Shown here piece after piece: positions 1 through 8,829 of a DNA stretch of 64,000 bases. The DNA comes from Rubripirellula reticaptiva (GTDB lineage: Bacteria; Planctomycetota; Planctomycetia; Pirellulales; Pirellulaceae). Numbering within the stretch: position 1 is the first letter of the stretch; every line of letters starts with the position of its first letter. Made by a program: the position numbers and the translations under genes. The stretch spans positions 1,302,001-1,366,000 of the forward strand of contig NZ_SJPX01000001.1 in assembly GCF_007860175.1 (NCBI RefSeq), given 5' to 3'. Under the pieces are notes generated by a model. It saw only the letters and a list, made by a program, of their open reading frames with translations, searched no databases and had not been told where the DNA came from.

Positions 1-749
1 TGCATGGACCCGTGCGGTTGCTGTTCACCTGTGACGAAGAGATCGGACGGGGAACCGACAAAATCGATCTTCGGCAAGTGGATGCCATGGTCGCCTACAC
101 GATCGATGGTGGCGGTTCGTCGATGATCGATGTTGAAACGTTTTCAGCCGACGCGGCCACCGTGCGTTTCATAGGGCATAACATTCACCCATCGATCGGT
201 AAGGGACGAATGGTCAACGCGATACGGGCAGCCTGTGATTTTGTTGCCGCGCTACCACGCGAAACTTGCACGCCTGAAACAACCGAAGATCGCGAAGGAT
301 TCATTCACGCGCATTCGATCGGCGGTGGTGTGGGTGAAGCAAGTGTTGAAATGATTTTGCGATCATTCGACAGCGAAGACTTGAAACGGTACACGCAGCA
401 AATTGAAACGCTCGCGAACAAGATCGCCGACCAAACACCGGGGATGAAAGTCGAAGTGTCTGTTCGTCGTCAGTACCGGAACCTGCGTGAAGGGCTCGAA
501 GAACTTCCCGAGTCGGTGTCATTTGCCGAAGAGGCGTTCGTGCGACTGGGGCGGACACCCTCGCGAATGATCATTCGCGGAGGCACCGACGGCAGCCAAC
601 TGACCGAAAAAGGTTTGCCAACGCCAAATCTGTCGAGCGGTCAACACAACATTCACGCCGTGACCGAGTTTGCATGTCTGGATGAAATGGCAGAAGCCGT
701 CGAGCACCTGATTGAGATGTTGTCGCTGTGGAGTAAGCAAAAAATCTAG
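1..749 (+). CDS. pepT: Peptidase T (tripeptidase), C-terminal part, truncated by the window edge
   Basis: Metal-dependent aminopeptidase of family M20B that removes the N-terminal residue from tripeptides in the cytoplasm. The reading frame is open from the first complete codon, so the start lies outside the window; about 248 residues are present. Visible family landmarks are FTCDEEIGRG (catalytic Glu pair region), TIDGGGSS followed by ETFSADAATVRF (start of the dimerisation domain), HPSIGKGRMVNAI, the REGFIHAHSIGG turn, and IIRGGTDGSQLTEKGLPTPN near the C-terminus, with a metal-ligand His in SGQHNIHAVTEF. The gene converges on pntB with only an 18-base gap. Assignment from motif order is strong; the missing N-terminal part (first metal ligands) cannot be checked. 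Confidence 0.93.
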   Translation, partial: HGPVRLLFTCDEEIGRGTDKIDLRQVDAMVAYTIDGGGSSMIDVETFSADAATVRFIGHNIHPSIGKGRMVNAIRAACDFVAALPRETCTPETTEDREGFIHAHSIGGGVGEASVEMILRSFDSEDLKRYTQQIETLANKIADQTPGMKVEVSVRRQYRNLREGLEELPESVSFAEEAFVRLGRTPSRMIIRGGTDGSQLTEKGLPTPNLSSGQHNIHAVTEFACLDEMAEAVEHLIEMLSLWSKQKI

Positions 750-767
750 GCAGATTGTTCGGGTTTG

Positions 768-2144
768 CTAAGACTTGAATTCGGCGATCACGCTGGCCAG
801 CGACGCTTTGGCGTCACCGAATAGCATTCGCGTGTTTTGGCCAAAGAACAGCGGGTTGTCGACGCCGGAAAATCCGGACGCCATTGATCGTTTCAAGACA
901 AAGACCGTCCGCGCGTAATCCACATTGATGATCGGCATGCCGTAGATCGGGCTGTTTTCATCTTCGCGAGCGGCCGGGTTAACGACGTCGTTGGCGCCGA
1001 TGACAATCGCGACGTCAACGTTTTCGATCCGTCGGTTGATGTCTTCCATTTCGACCAATTGATCGTACGGTACGTTGGCTTCGGCAAGCAGCACGTTCAT
1101 ATGACCGGGCATTCGGCCGGCGACCGGGTGAATCGCGTACGAGACCTCGGCACCGTTGGCTTCCAATAGTTCGCCAAGTTCACGAACGACGTGTTGTGCT
1201 TGGGCGACCGCCATTCCGTAGCCCGGAACCATCACGACCGACGAAGCGGCTTCCAAAATCAAGAAAGCGTCGTCGGCGGTGATCGGTTTCACTTCGCCTT
1301 CGACTTTGGTGGCCGCGCCGGTGGCTGTGAATCCCGAGAACAGCACGTGCGAAAGCGAGCGGTTCATGGCTCGGCACATGATGTTCGTCAAAATGATTCC
1401 CGCGGCACCGACCAGGGCGCCCGCGACGATTAGGATCGTGTTGTTGATCGCGAAACCTGCCGCGCACGCCGCCAAGCCCGAGTAACTGTTCAGCAGTGAA
1501 ATCACCACGGGCATATCGGCGCCACCGATCGGGATCACCGCTAGCACACCCAGCACCAATGACAGCAGGATCACCGCACTGACCATCGGCCCGGTCCAGC
1601 CAGGCAGGATGACCATGACCACACTGCAAACGACCAAAGCAGCCAATACCAACAAACTGACAAACTGTTGACCAGCGAATGCACCGGCGCCACTGCCAAG
1701 TCGTTCGGACAGTTTCGCCCATGCGACCAGACTGCCCGTGAAGGTGACTCCGCCAATTAGGATCGACAACACGATGGTCACCATCGTGAATGCTGATAAT
1801 CCGCCAAACCCGCCACCTGGTGAATAGAGTGCTGCCCATCCCACTAGCAGTGACGCGATGCCGCCCGATCCGTTAAACAGGGCAACCATTTCGGGCATGC
1901 CTGTCATTTCAACTCGGCGGGCCGTAACCGCACCAATGATCGAACCAAGTACCATCGCCACGGCGATCCAGCGGTAGTCGACGATTTCCAGCGACAGCAT
2001 GGTCACGATCACGGCGATCAACATCGCGATCGACGAGATCAAGTTGCCACCGACCGCCGTGGCGGGCGATCCGAGACGCTTGAGTCCGTAAATGAACATC
2101 GCCGCAGTGACGATGTAGACGCCGCCGATGATTTCAGGATTCAT
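768..2144 (-). CDS. pntB: NAD(P) transhydrogenase subunit beta
   Basis: 458-residue membrane subunit of proton-translocating transhydrogenase, which couples hydride transfer from NADH to NADP+ to proton flow and so feeds the NADPH pool. About nine hydrophobic segments occupy residues 1-270 (start MNPEIIGGVYIVTAAMFIYG). The C-terminal third is the NADP(H)-binding domain III with VPGYGMAVAQAQHVV, HPVAGRMPGHMNVLLAEA, IGANDVVNPAA and GMPIINVDYA. The frame is open further upstream, but the chosen ATG is preceded by GGAGAAATC and overlaps the pntA2 stop codon by three bases (TCATGA junction), so translational coupling is likely. Last gene of a four-gene minus-strand operon. Confidence 0.96.
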   Translation of the reverse strand: MNPEIIGGVYIVTAAMFIYGLKRLGSPATAVGGNLISSIAMLIAVIVTMLSLEIVDYRWIAVAMVLGSIIGAVTARRVEMTGMPEMVALFNGSGGIASLLVGWAALYSPGGGFGGLSAFTMVTIVLSILIGGVTFTGSLVAWAKLSERLGSGAGAFAGQQFVSLLVLAALVVCSVVMVILPGWTGPMVSAVILLSLVLGVLAVIPIGGADMPVVISLLNSYSGLAACAAGFAINNTILIVAGALVGAAGIILTNIMCRAMNRSLSHVLFSGFTATGAATKVEGEVKPITADDAFLILEAASSVVMVPGYGMAVAQAQHVVRELGELLEANGAEVSYAIHPVAGRMPGHMNVLLAEANVPYDQLVEMEDINRRIENVDVAIVIGANDVVNPAAREDENSPIYGMPIINVDYARTVFVLKRSMASGFSGVDNPLFFGQNTRMLFGDAKASLASVIAEFKS

Positions 2145-2440
2145 GATTTCTCCTTTGGCGAATTGTCTTTTTTCTTGAACATCGACAGCATTCGGTCGGT
2201 CACCATGTAGCCACCGACCACGTTTACCATCGCAAAGAAAACCGCAATCGCACCCAGCCAAGTTGCCCACGGCCCAAGGTCAGCACCGGCCGCCAGAATG
2301 GCGCCGACAATTGTGATGCCCGAGATCGCATTGGCCCCTGACATCAGCGGCGTGTGCAACGTGGACGGTACTTTGGATATCAATTCGAAACCCAAAAAAA
2401 CCGACAACATCAAGATGAAGCCGAGATACACCATGTCCAT
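2141..2440 (-). CDS. pntA2: NAD(P) transhydrogenase subunit alpha part 2 (membrane segment)
   Basis: A 99-residue protein with three hydrophobic helices: FILMLSVFLGFEL, ISGITIVGAILAAG and LGAIAVFFAMVNVVGGYMV. This is the domain II part of the alpha chain, here encoded separately as in Rhodospirillum-type three-subunit enzymes. Conserved turns STLHTPLMSGANAISG and NVVGGYMVTDRML are present. It starts three bases after the pntA1 stop and its stop overlaps the pntB start, so all three subunits are probably made from one transcript. The C-terminus is short and charged (MFKKKDNSPKEKS). Confidence 0.95.
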   Translation of the reverse strand: MDMVYLGFILMLSVFLGFELISKVPSTLHTPLMSGANAISGITIVGAILAAGADLGPWATWLGAIAVFFAMVNVVGGYMVTDRMLSMFKKKDNSPKEKS

Positions 2441-2443
2441 GTT

Positions 2444-3580
2444 TTAGGACTCCATTTTCGCTTTGACGGATTCGTTGACGATGTTGCGATCGCGAGTGAT
2501 CACGGCGGCCCGGATGATTTCGTTTTCCGGATCAAGCGACAGAACTTTGGTTTCAGCGTTCCAGAATTCTTCGATGAAATTGACCAGGTTATTCGAGTAC
2601 ATTTCGCTAGCGTTGCGGCTGACCTCGGAAGGCAAGTTTCCAATGCCAATGATTTTAACGCCGCCGATGTCGACAATTTGGTCTAGCACCGATCCTTCGA
2701 CATTGCCACCGGTTTCGACAGCCATGTCGACGATCACGCTGCCTGGTTGCATCGCCTGGATCATGTCGGCCGTGATGATACGGGGCGCGGGGCGGCCGAA
2801 CAATTGTGCAGTGGTGATGACGACGTCGGATGCCGCAATGATTGCTTTTTGCCCTTCGCGTTGCAGTTCGACTTGTTCGGGTGTTAGGGCTTTGGCGTAG
2901 CCCTGCTCGGTTTGCCCGACTTCGCCCAAATCAATTTCGACGAACTTTGCACCAAGCGATCGAACTTGTTCAGCCACGACGGGCCGAGTGTCGAACGCTT
3001 CGACTCGCGCCCCCAAACGTTTGGCGGTTGCGATCGCTTGTAGACCGGCCACACCGGCGCCAATGATGAAGACTCGCGCCGGTCGAATGGTTCCCGATGG
3101 TGTCATCATCATCGGAAAAACTTTGGGGCAATGGTACGCGGCTTGGATCACTGTCACGTACCCGGCCAAGTTGGCTTGCGACGAAAGCGCATCCATCTTC
3201 TGAGCAATCGTTGATCGCGGAATCATCTCCATCGATACCGCAGTGACGCCTTGGTTGGACATCGCCGTGATCAAGTCGGGCTCGTTGTACGGATCAAGAA
3301 AACTGACGTGGACGGCACCGTCTTTAAGCGAGGCGATTTCGTCGGTCGCCGGTTTCCGAACTCGCAGCACGAGGTCTGAATGACTCAGAAGGTCATGTCG
3401 ATCGGCAACGATGGTCGCGCCAGCTTCGGTATAGGATGGATCGTCGAAACCCGATTCGACGCCAGCACCGGATTCAATGCTAACAAGGAATCCTTGGCTT
3501 ATTAGTTTCTTCGCGTTTGCGGGGACCATGGCGGTCCTGCGTTCGCCCGGCCATGTTTCCTTGGGGACACCGATTCGCAT
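2444..3580 (-). CDS. pntA1: NAD(P) transhydrogenase subunit alpha part 1 (NAD(H)-binding)
   Basis: 378 residues, the soluble domain I of transhydrogenase, related to alanine dehydrogenase. The N-terminus MRIGVPKETWPGERRTAMVP is the family signature. The Rossmann fold glycines are in VFIIGAGVAGLQAIATAKRLG (about 165-185), and the mobile-loop region is at EIIRAA near the end. The open frame continues upstream for about 68 codons of arginine-rich sequence that does not match the family, so the ATG at 3580 is preferred. Separated by only 8 bases from the upstream isomerase-like gene and 3 bases from pntA2. The split alpha chain (A1 plus A2) is a known variant, not a frameshift. Confidence 0.95.
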   Translation of the reverse strand: MRIGVPKETWPGERRTAMVPANAKKLISQGFLVSIESGAGVESGFDDPSYTEAGATIVADRHDLLSHSDLVLRVRKPATDEIASLKDGAVHVSFLDPYNEPDLITAMSNQGVTAVSMEMIPRSTIAQKMDALSSQANLAGYVTVIQAAYHCPKVFPMMMTPSGTIRPARVFIIGAGVAGLQAIATAKRLGARVEAFDTRPVVAEQVRSLGAKFVEIDLGEVGQTEQGYAKALTPEQVELQREGQKAIIAASDVVITTAQLFGRPAPRIITADMIQAMQPGSVIVDMAVETGGNVEGSVLDQIVDIGGVKIIGIGNLPSEVSRNASEMYSNNLVNFIEEFWNAETKVLSLDPENEIIRAAVITRDRNIVNESVKAKMES

Positions 3581-3588
3581 GTTGTGAC

Positions 3589-4365
3589 TCACAGGTTCTT
3601 GAGGTACTCGACGCTTTGACGAAGTTCGCCGATGGTTGAATCGGCTCGGCCAACCACGTAGCGACCACGATAACGGTTTTCTTCTAGCAAGCCGATCAGG
3701 TTGGGAAAGTCCGCGATCCCTTGTCCCAGTGGAACTGAGATCCCACGACCGGCTGCCAAGTCGATCACTCCATCGACTGCACAAACCAATTGGACTCGTT
3801 CACGCAATGCCTTGACTGCGTCGGGAACCGAAAAACGATTGACGATCAACTGGCCCGGGTTCAGCGCGACCGCCACGTAACCGTCGACACACGTGTCGAG
3901 CAATTTGGACAGTGTTTCGCCGGATTCGGTTCCGGTTTCGGCAGCAAAGAATGCTCCGACGCGAGCCCCATGTCGGCCCAGATCGTCCATCACTTCGCGC
4001 AGTGTCGTGTACCGCGGATCGTCTTCCGATTCGGGCACCATCCCGATCGCGTTGACCAGAACGGGTGCACCCAGCTTATATGCTAGCAACATCGCCGACT
4101 TGGTGGCATCGATGCGTCGGTCAAGATTTTCGAGGCTATCAAAGCCCCTTTGGGTCGGAAAACGCAATGAAGATACCTTCAAGTTGAGGTCCTCCAGCGT
4201 TTTACGCAACTGACGGAGCCCGGTGTCCGACAATTGAGAAGGGTGGATCCCGCTGCGCGCGTCTAATTCGATCGCTCGGACCCCTAATTGAGACGCCTGT
4301 TCGAGCGATTGACGTAGCGGCAGCCGCATCGAATCGGTTCGGATCGCCACATTCAGTTCGGCCAT
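3589..4365 (-). CDS. TIM-barrel sugar phosphate isomerase/epimerase-like protein
   Basis: 258 residues with the architecture of the xylose isomerase-like TIM barrel (AP-endonuclease family 2 fold). The start MAELNVAIRTDSMRLPLRQS is followed by GVRAIELDARSG, AYKLGAPVLVNAIG, FFAAETGTESG, VALNPGQLIVN and VQLVCAVDGVIDL, which track the alternating strands and barrel-end acidic residues. Substrate cannot be predicted. It is the first gene of the transhydrogenase operon, 8 bases upstream of pntA1, an arrangement that could link it to NADPH-dependent sugar metabolism, but that is inference. The metal ligands seem incompletely conserved, so catalytic activity is uncertain. Confidence 0.75.
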   Translation of the reverse strand: MAELNVAIRTDSMRLPLRQSLEQASQLGVRAIELDARSGIHPSQLSDTGLRQLRKTLEDLNLKVSSLRFPTQRGFDSLENLDRRIDATKSAMLLAYKLGAPVLVNAIGMVPESEDDPRYTTLREVMDDLGRHGARVGAFFAAETGTESGETLSKLLDTCVDGYVAVALNPGQLIVNRFSVPDAVKALRERVQLVCAVDGVIDLAAGRGISVPLGQGIADFPNLIGLLEENRYRGRYVVGRADSTIGELRQSVEYLKNL

Positions 4366-4497
4366 TTTGCCACTTTGTCGCTTGAAATCATTCGTTTTTT
4401 CATTTTTGTCATCGCATCACCACCAATGGGTGACTCTCGTCCCATGATCGGTACCGGCATCGCTGACATCTTACGTGTCGCTCAACGAATCTCCTAC

Positions 4498-7401
4498 ATG
4501 GTCGCATCCGGCTTAGGCTCGCATTTGCGCCGTTCCGGATTGCGCTGTGCCGATTTTCGTGGTGCGGGATTGCATGGTAATGGGCGGCGGCTGGTTTTCA
4601 ACGGCGCGTTCCGGGTTGCCAGCCTGTCATTGTTGTTTGCGTTGCTAGGGGTTTGTTTCAGTGTCGCTGATGATGACTCCAACGAATCCGCCGCAGTCGC
4701 GATTACTGAACTAAAGAGTTTCGTATGGGATTTTAGTCGAAAAGATGACCAGGGTTTCGATGGTGAACCCGATGGCTGGAAGCGTGCCACCGGCGACTCG
4801 TATCCCAGTTACGTTCAGTACCAGATCGTCGCTCGCGATCCAGACTTCGAACGCAACATGTTGAAGATCGACTCGTCAACACTGCGCCCGTGGCTGAAAC
4901 TGCGATCACAATTTCCTAGTCTGCCGGCATTGCCACCGTCGATAGCCGACATGACGGTCGATCGCTTTGTCAGGATCGAGCTAGACGGTGGCCAGTTCAC
5001 CGCCCAATCGCCTTCGATCGAAGCGAGTCGTATGTACCAGTATCGGTTTTCAGCTGACATCATGACCAAGGGGTTGCGGCACGATACGGCACGAGCGGAA
5101 CTGGTTTTCTTGGATGAAAGCAACCAGGAACTCGCTCGGCATTCAACCGTTCCGCGCGGGGGCACGTCGGATTGGACATCCTGCCAAGTCGAATTAGTTC
5201 GTCCCCCGGTCGGCGCCAAATCGATGATGATTCGTATCATGGTTCAACGCAGCGAAGACGGTTTGGAAGACATCCGAGGTACAATTGGTTTTGACAATCT
5301 GCGGATCGAACAGTATCCGCAACTGCAGGTCGTCACGGATCAGACGCGCGGCGTCTACCGCGTTGGTCAGCCGATCACGACGACCGCCAAGATCATGGGA
5401 CTGCCCGCGGGTGCGTCGCAAATCCAGTTCCGTCTGCTCGACCATGACAATCGGGAACTGGCTAGCGAATTGCTGTCAGTCAATCACCGTGGCGACCCTG
5501 TCAGTAAGGACTCGGCGAGCAAGGATTCCGCAGGAGTTCTCGCCGAAACAGCGCCTCGTTCCGTTGATTCGGACGTCACTTGGCAGCTTCCGCACGTGGA
5601 CGTTGGTTTCTATCGCGTGGCTGCGTCCATCGTTGGAAAACGAGCGTCAACGTTGTCGACCGATGTGACATTCGTCGTGATCGATGATCTGGTCGGTGGC
5701 CCGCCGCACGGCCCGTTCGGTTGGACGTTGCCGCGAGGATCTTCGCAGGTGCCGGCTCGGGAATTAGGGCCATGGTTGTCTAGTCTTGGCGTGGCATGGG
5801 TCAAGTATCCGTGTTGGTTCTCGCCAACCGATACGGTCGCTGCCGAAGAGACCGCTGCGCTTTTGACTCGCTTTCAAGACAACGGTTTGCAAACAGTCGG
5901 AATGTTGGATTTGCCACCCGAGTCCCAAATTGCAAAGTACAACTTGCGTGGTCGTCGTGATTTGGTCGCAGCGCAGTTGTTTCGGGACGTCGCTACCTGG
6001 CAACCACTGCTTGAACCATTGATGACGCGATTGACATTGAAGGTTCGCACTTGGCAACTAGGTGCTGACCGTGACCACAGTTTCTTGGGGCGTCCACGAC
6101 TGCGCGATTCAATCAACGCGATCTCGACCGGACTGCAAGGTTTTGGGCAACCGATTGACGTTGCCATTTCATGGCCTTGGCTCGAGGAAGAACTCGACGA
6201 GAGCGAAACGTCGTGGCAAGCGATCTGTCGCAGCAGTGATCCATCGCTCGCGGCGCACGAACTCGATGCGTTTTTAGGATTAGAGGAATCACATTCGCGT
6301 GGCAGCGGGCCGCGAACTTGGTTGCTGCTCGATCCGATCGAAAAGAGTCGCTATGACCGTGATTCTCGCATCCGTGATCTTGTGCTTCGTATGGCCACCG
6401 TTCGCGGGCACCGTGTACAAGCAGCATTCGTCAGTGATCCCCATAGCGAAGAGAACGGCTTGCTTCGTCCGGGTGGCCGTCCCGATGAATTGCTTTTGCC
6501 TTGGCGAACGACATCGCGGTTGATTGGCAATTTACGAAAGACGGGTTCGTTACAACTGCAAAGCGGGGCCCAGAACACGGTCTTCGTTGGCGGTGATCGT
6601 GCCGTTTTGATGTTGTGGTCGGCCGAACCAACGGAAGAAAAAATCTACTTGGGTGACAACGTTCAAATGGTCGACGTGTGGGGGCGAGTCACCGAACTGC
6701 CGGTTCATCCAGACCCTGTGCAACCGAGCCAGCATATTTCGATCGGCCCAGTGCCTATCTTCATCGTTGGCGCTGATCCATCGCTTCTGTTATTTCGCAT
6801 GTCAGTTGCGCTTCAACCGACCCAGCTCGACAGTTTGTTAGGGCTGGTTCAGCCGCTACGTGTCAAATTCACCAATCCAACTCGCGAGAGTATGGTTGGC
6901 ACAGTGCGAATTCTGACGCCGCCGTCTTGGGCGATTACCACTCCGATTCGCAACTGGGAAATGCTTAGCGGTCGCTCGACTAGCGAGCCCTTTGAGGTCG
7001 TACTCAGTAACGTTGCGAAGATCGGCACCTACGATGTACCGCTTCAATTTGAATTGGAAACCGTACCACCCAAGCTGATCACGGTTCATCGCAGCCTCAT
7101 CGTCGGCCCCGAAGGATTGGATATCAAGATTTTGACTCGATTGCTTCGCGGCAACGAACTTCGGGTGCAAATTGAGATCACCAATCGCTCGAATCGAACT
7201 CAGTCGTACGACTGTCTACTTTTCCCGCCGCCGGGGCGACAGTACCAGCGTCGCTTCGTCACGATCGAACCCGGCGAAACAACTCGCCGTGAAATCTTCT
7301 GGCCGAACGGCGGCGAATTGGTCGGCAAGCGAATGCTTTTGCGAGCAGTCGAACAAGACGGCAGCCGGGTGTTGAACTATCCCATCGACGTGACCCGCTG
7401 A
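4498..7401 (+). CDS. Large secreted protein with jelly-roll and barrel-like regions, function unknown
   Basis: About 967 residues from this ATG. The frame is open from 4375, with ATGs at 4426, 4444 and 4498 and a TTG at 4567, none with a clear ribosome site, so the start is uncertain. A hydrophobic export signal, VASLSLLFALLGVCFSVA, lies at about 4617-4670. The N-terminal third resembles a carbohydrate-binding jelly roll: SYPSYVQYQIV, a ligand-like TIGFDNLRIEQYP end. A beta-sandwich linker follows, then a central region with glycoside-hydrolase-barrel flavour (LGPWLSSLGVAWVKYPCWF, LQTVGMLDLPPE, TWQLGADRDHSFLG) and C-terminal beta-sandwich repeats. No convincing catalytic acid pair is visible. 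Convergent with the MacB-like permease. It is probably a periplasmic or surface protein; a sugar-related role is only a guess. Confidence 0.75.
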   Translation: MVASGLGSHLRRSGLRCADFRGAGLHGNGRRLVFNGAFRVASLSLLFALLGVCFSVADDDSNESAAVAITELKSFVWDFSRKDDQGFDGEPDGWKRATGDSYPSYVQYQIVARDPDFERNMLKIDSSTLRPWLKLRSQFPSLPALPPSIADMTVDRFVRIELDGGQFTAQSPSIEASRMYQYRFSADIMTKGLRHDTARAELVFLDESNQELARHSTVPRGGTSDWTSCQVELVRPPVGAKSMMIRIMVQRSEDGLEDIRGTIGFDNLRIEQYPQLQVVTDQTRGVYRVGQPITTTAKIMGLPAGASQIQFRLLDHDNRELASELLSVNHRGDPVSKDSASKDSAGVLAETAPRSVDSDVTWQLPHVDVGFYRVAASIVGKRASTLSTDVTFVVIDDLVGGPPHGPFGWTLPRGSSQVPARELGPWLSSLGVAWVKYPCWFSPTDTVAAEETAALLTRFQDNGLQTVGMLDLPPESQIAKYNLRGRRDLVAAQLFRDVATWQPLLEPLMTRLTLKVRTWQLGADRDHSFLGRPRLRDSINAISTGLQGFGQPIDVAISWPWLEEELDESETSWQAICRSSDPSLAAHELDAFLGLEESHSRGSGPRTWLLLDPIEKSRYDRDSRIRDLVLRMATVRGHRVQAAFVSDPHSEENGLLRPGGRPDELLLPWRTTSRLIGNLRKTGSLQLQSGAQNTVFVGGDRAVLMLWSAEPTEEKIYLGDNVQMVDVWGRVTELPVHPDPVQPSQHISIGPVPIFIVGADPSLLLFRMSVALQPTQLDSLLGLVQPLRVKFTNPTRESMVGTVRILTPPSWAITTPIRNWEMLSGRSTSEPFEVVLSNVAKIGTYDVPLQFELETVPPKLITVHRSLIVGPEGLDIKILTRLLRGNELRVQIEITNRSNRTQSYDCLLFPPPGRQYQRRFVTIEPGETTRREIFWPNGGELVGKRMLLRAVEQDGSRVLNYPIDVTR

Positions 7402-7408
7402 TCGTACC

Positions 7409-7424
7409 ATCACCGATGGGTGAT
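7409..7424. terminator. Short hairpin between convergent genes
   Basis: ATCACC-GATG-GGTGAT forms a 6-bp stem with a 4-base loop, 8 bases after the stop of the large secreted protein and before the convergent permease end at 7465. There is no T-tract, so it is at best a weak or factor-assisted terminator. Confidence 0.3.
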
Positions 7425-7464
7425 CACTGACCGCAGGTAACTTTCCACGTTCCGTTCGCCATGA

Positions 7465-8796
7465 TTACTCGTGACGGAGGGCTTCGATGGGATTCATCTT
7501 GGCAGCTCGAATTGCCGGGTACAGACCGCTGATCAATCCCACACCGACGGCGATGGCGACGGCCAACGGGATCGTCCAATAGACGATCGCTGGTTCGGCT
7601 TCGCGGATTGCGGCTGGCAACGCCGCAAACTTCTCTGGCAAGCCTCGTTTGACGCCAATGATCGCCAAGCGGTAAGCCGGCAAACTCAACAACCCGATCA
7701 CGATACCGAGGATCGCACCGGCGAAACTAAGCACGATGGTTTCAACCAAAAACTGGCGAGTGATATCGTGTTGCTTCGCCCCCAACGCGCGACGAATGCC
7801 GATCTCGCGAGTTCGCTCGGTCACGCTGGCTAGCATGATGTTCATGATCCCGATACCGCCGACGACCAACGAAATACAGGCGATCAAAATTCCGATGCCC
7901 AAAAACATCAGCTTCATGTTGCGGGCTTGTTCCAGCAGTTCCAGCGGTACGACTACGGCCACATCGTTTAAGTCACCGTGGGATTGGGCCAGTAAGCCTT
8001 CGATCATTGCGGCCGAGTTCTTGACCTGATCTTGGTTCTTGGCCTGCAAGGTGATTTGATTCAGTTCCATGATTTCCATCTGGAACTGGCCACTGCGACG
8101 CGTGACGATTGTGTCCCCGATTCGTTTGCGCAACGTGCTCATCGGGATGTAAACGTCGGCTGAAAAATCTTGCGAGTCCAACGACCCGCCGATTGCCGCC
8201 GATGCATTTCGGTGCTGCAGCACGCCAATGATTTTGTACTTGTCAGTATGTTCGGGGACCGTAACTCGTTTCCCAAGTGGTTCTTCAAATGGGAAAAGTC
8301 GATCGGCCACACCGGATGAAATGACGCACACGGTGTCGGCTTTAATTTCGTCAGCATCGGAAATGAACCGTCCGCCACCGTTGCGAATTTTCAGATGGTT
8401 GACGTCCGAATACGTTGGTGTGCAGCCAACCAGACGACCGTCAATGATGCGATCTCGGTACGTGAATTGGCGACGGATCTCGCGGATTGGAATGGCCGTT
8501 TCAATCGTCGGAACGTTGACCAAGATCTTTTCCAGGTCGCTGCGTTTGAGGCCATACTGAGTCGCCGACTGTCCCGCCAATTTGTCTTCCGGCGGCTTCT
8601 GGCTGCGGACAATAATGGTGGTCGATCCGAGTGACTCAATTTGCTTTTGAACTTGGTCGCTTGCACCTTGGCTGATTGCGGTCAACACGATCACCGCCCA
8701 AACGCCAATCATGATGCCAAGCATCGTCAGTCCGGTGCGCAGCGGGTGCAGCGCTAGACTTTTGATTCCCAGTTTCCAAGTACGAAGCCACAGCAT
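7465..8796 (-). CDS. MacB-like ABC transporter permease (FtsX family)
   Basis: 443 residues. The layout is the MacB type: one N-terminal transmembrane helix (LTMLGIMIGVWAVIVLTAIS), a periplasmic MacB_PCD domain (about 45-275), then three C-terminal helices (GIGILIACISLVVGGIGIMN, ETIVLSFAGAILGIVIGLL and IPLAVAIAVGVGLISGLYP). The signature between helices, ASVTERTREIGIRRALGAK, is the coupling helix that contacts the ATPase. It ends PAIRAAKMNPIEALRHE, as typical members do. Third gene of an adaptor-ATPase-permease operon (33-base gap to the ATPase gene). Unlike classical MacB, the ATPase is a separate protein. Substrate unknown; such transporters export peptides, macrolides or lipoproteins. Confidence 0.93.
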   Translation of the reverse strand: MLWLRTWKLGIKSLALHPLRTGLTMLGIMIGVWAVIVLTAISQGASDQVQKQIESLGSTTIIVRSQKPPEDKLAGQSATQYGLKRSDLEKILVNVPTIETAIPIREIRRQFTYRDRIIDGRLVGCTPTYSDVNHLKIRNGGGRFISDADEIKADTVCVISSGVADRLFPFEEPLGKRVTVPEHTDKYKIIGVLQHRNASAAIGGSLDSQDFSADVYIPMSTLRKRIGDTIVTRRSGQFQMEIMELNQITLQAKNQDQVKNSAAMIEGLLAQSHGDLNDVAVVVPLELLEQARNMKLMFLGIGILIACISLVVGGIGIMNIMLASVTERTREIGIRRALGAKQHDITRQFLVETIVLSFAGAILGIVIGLLSLPAYRLAIIGVKRGLPEKFAALPAAIREAEPAIVYWTIPLAVAIAVGVGLISGLYPAIRAAKMNPIEALRHE

Positions 8797-8829
8797 GTTT
8801 GCTCGATTCCAAAAATTGTTTATCGCTTG

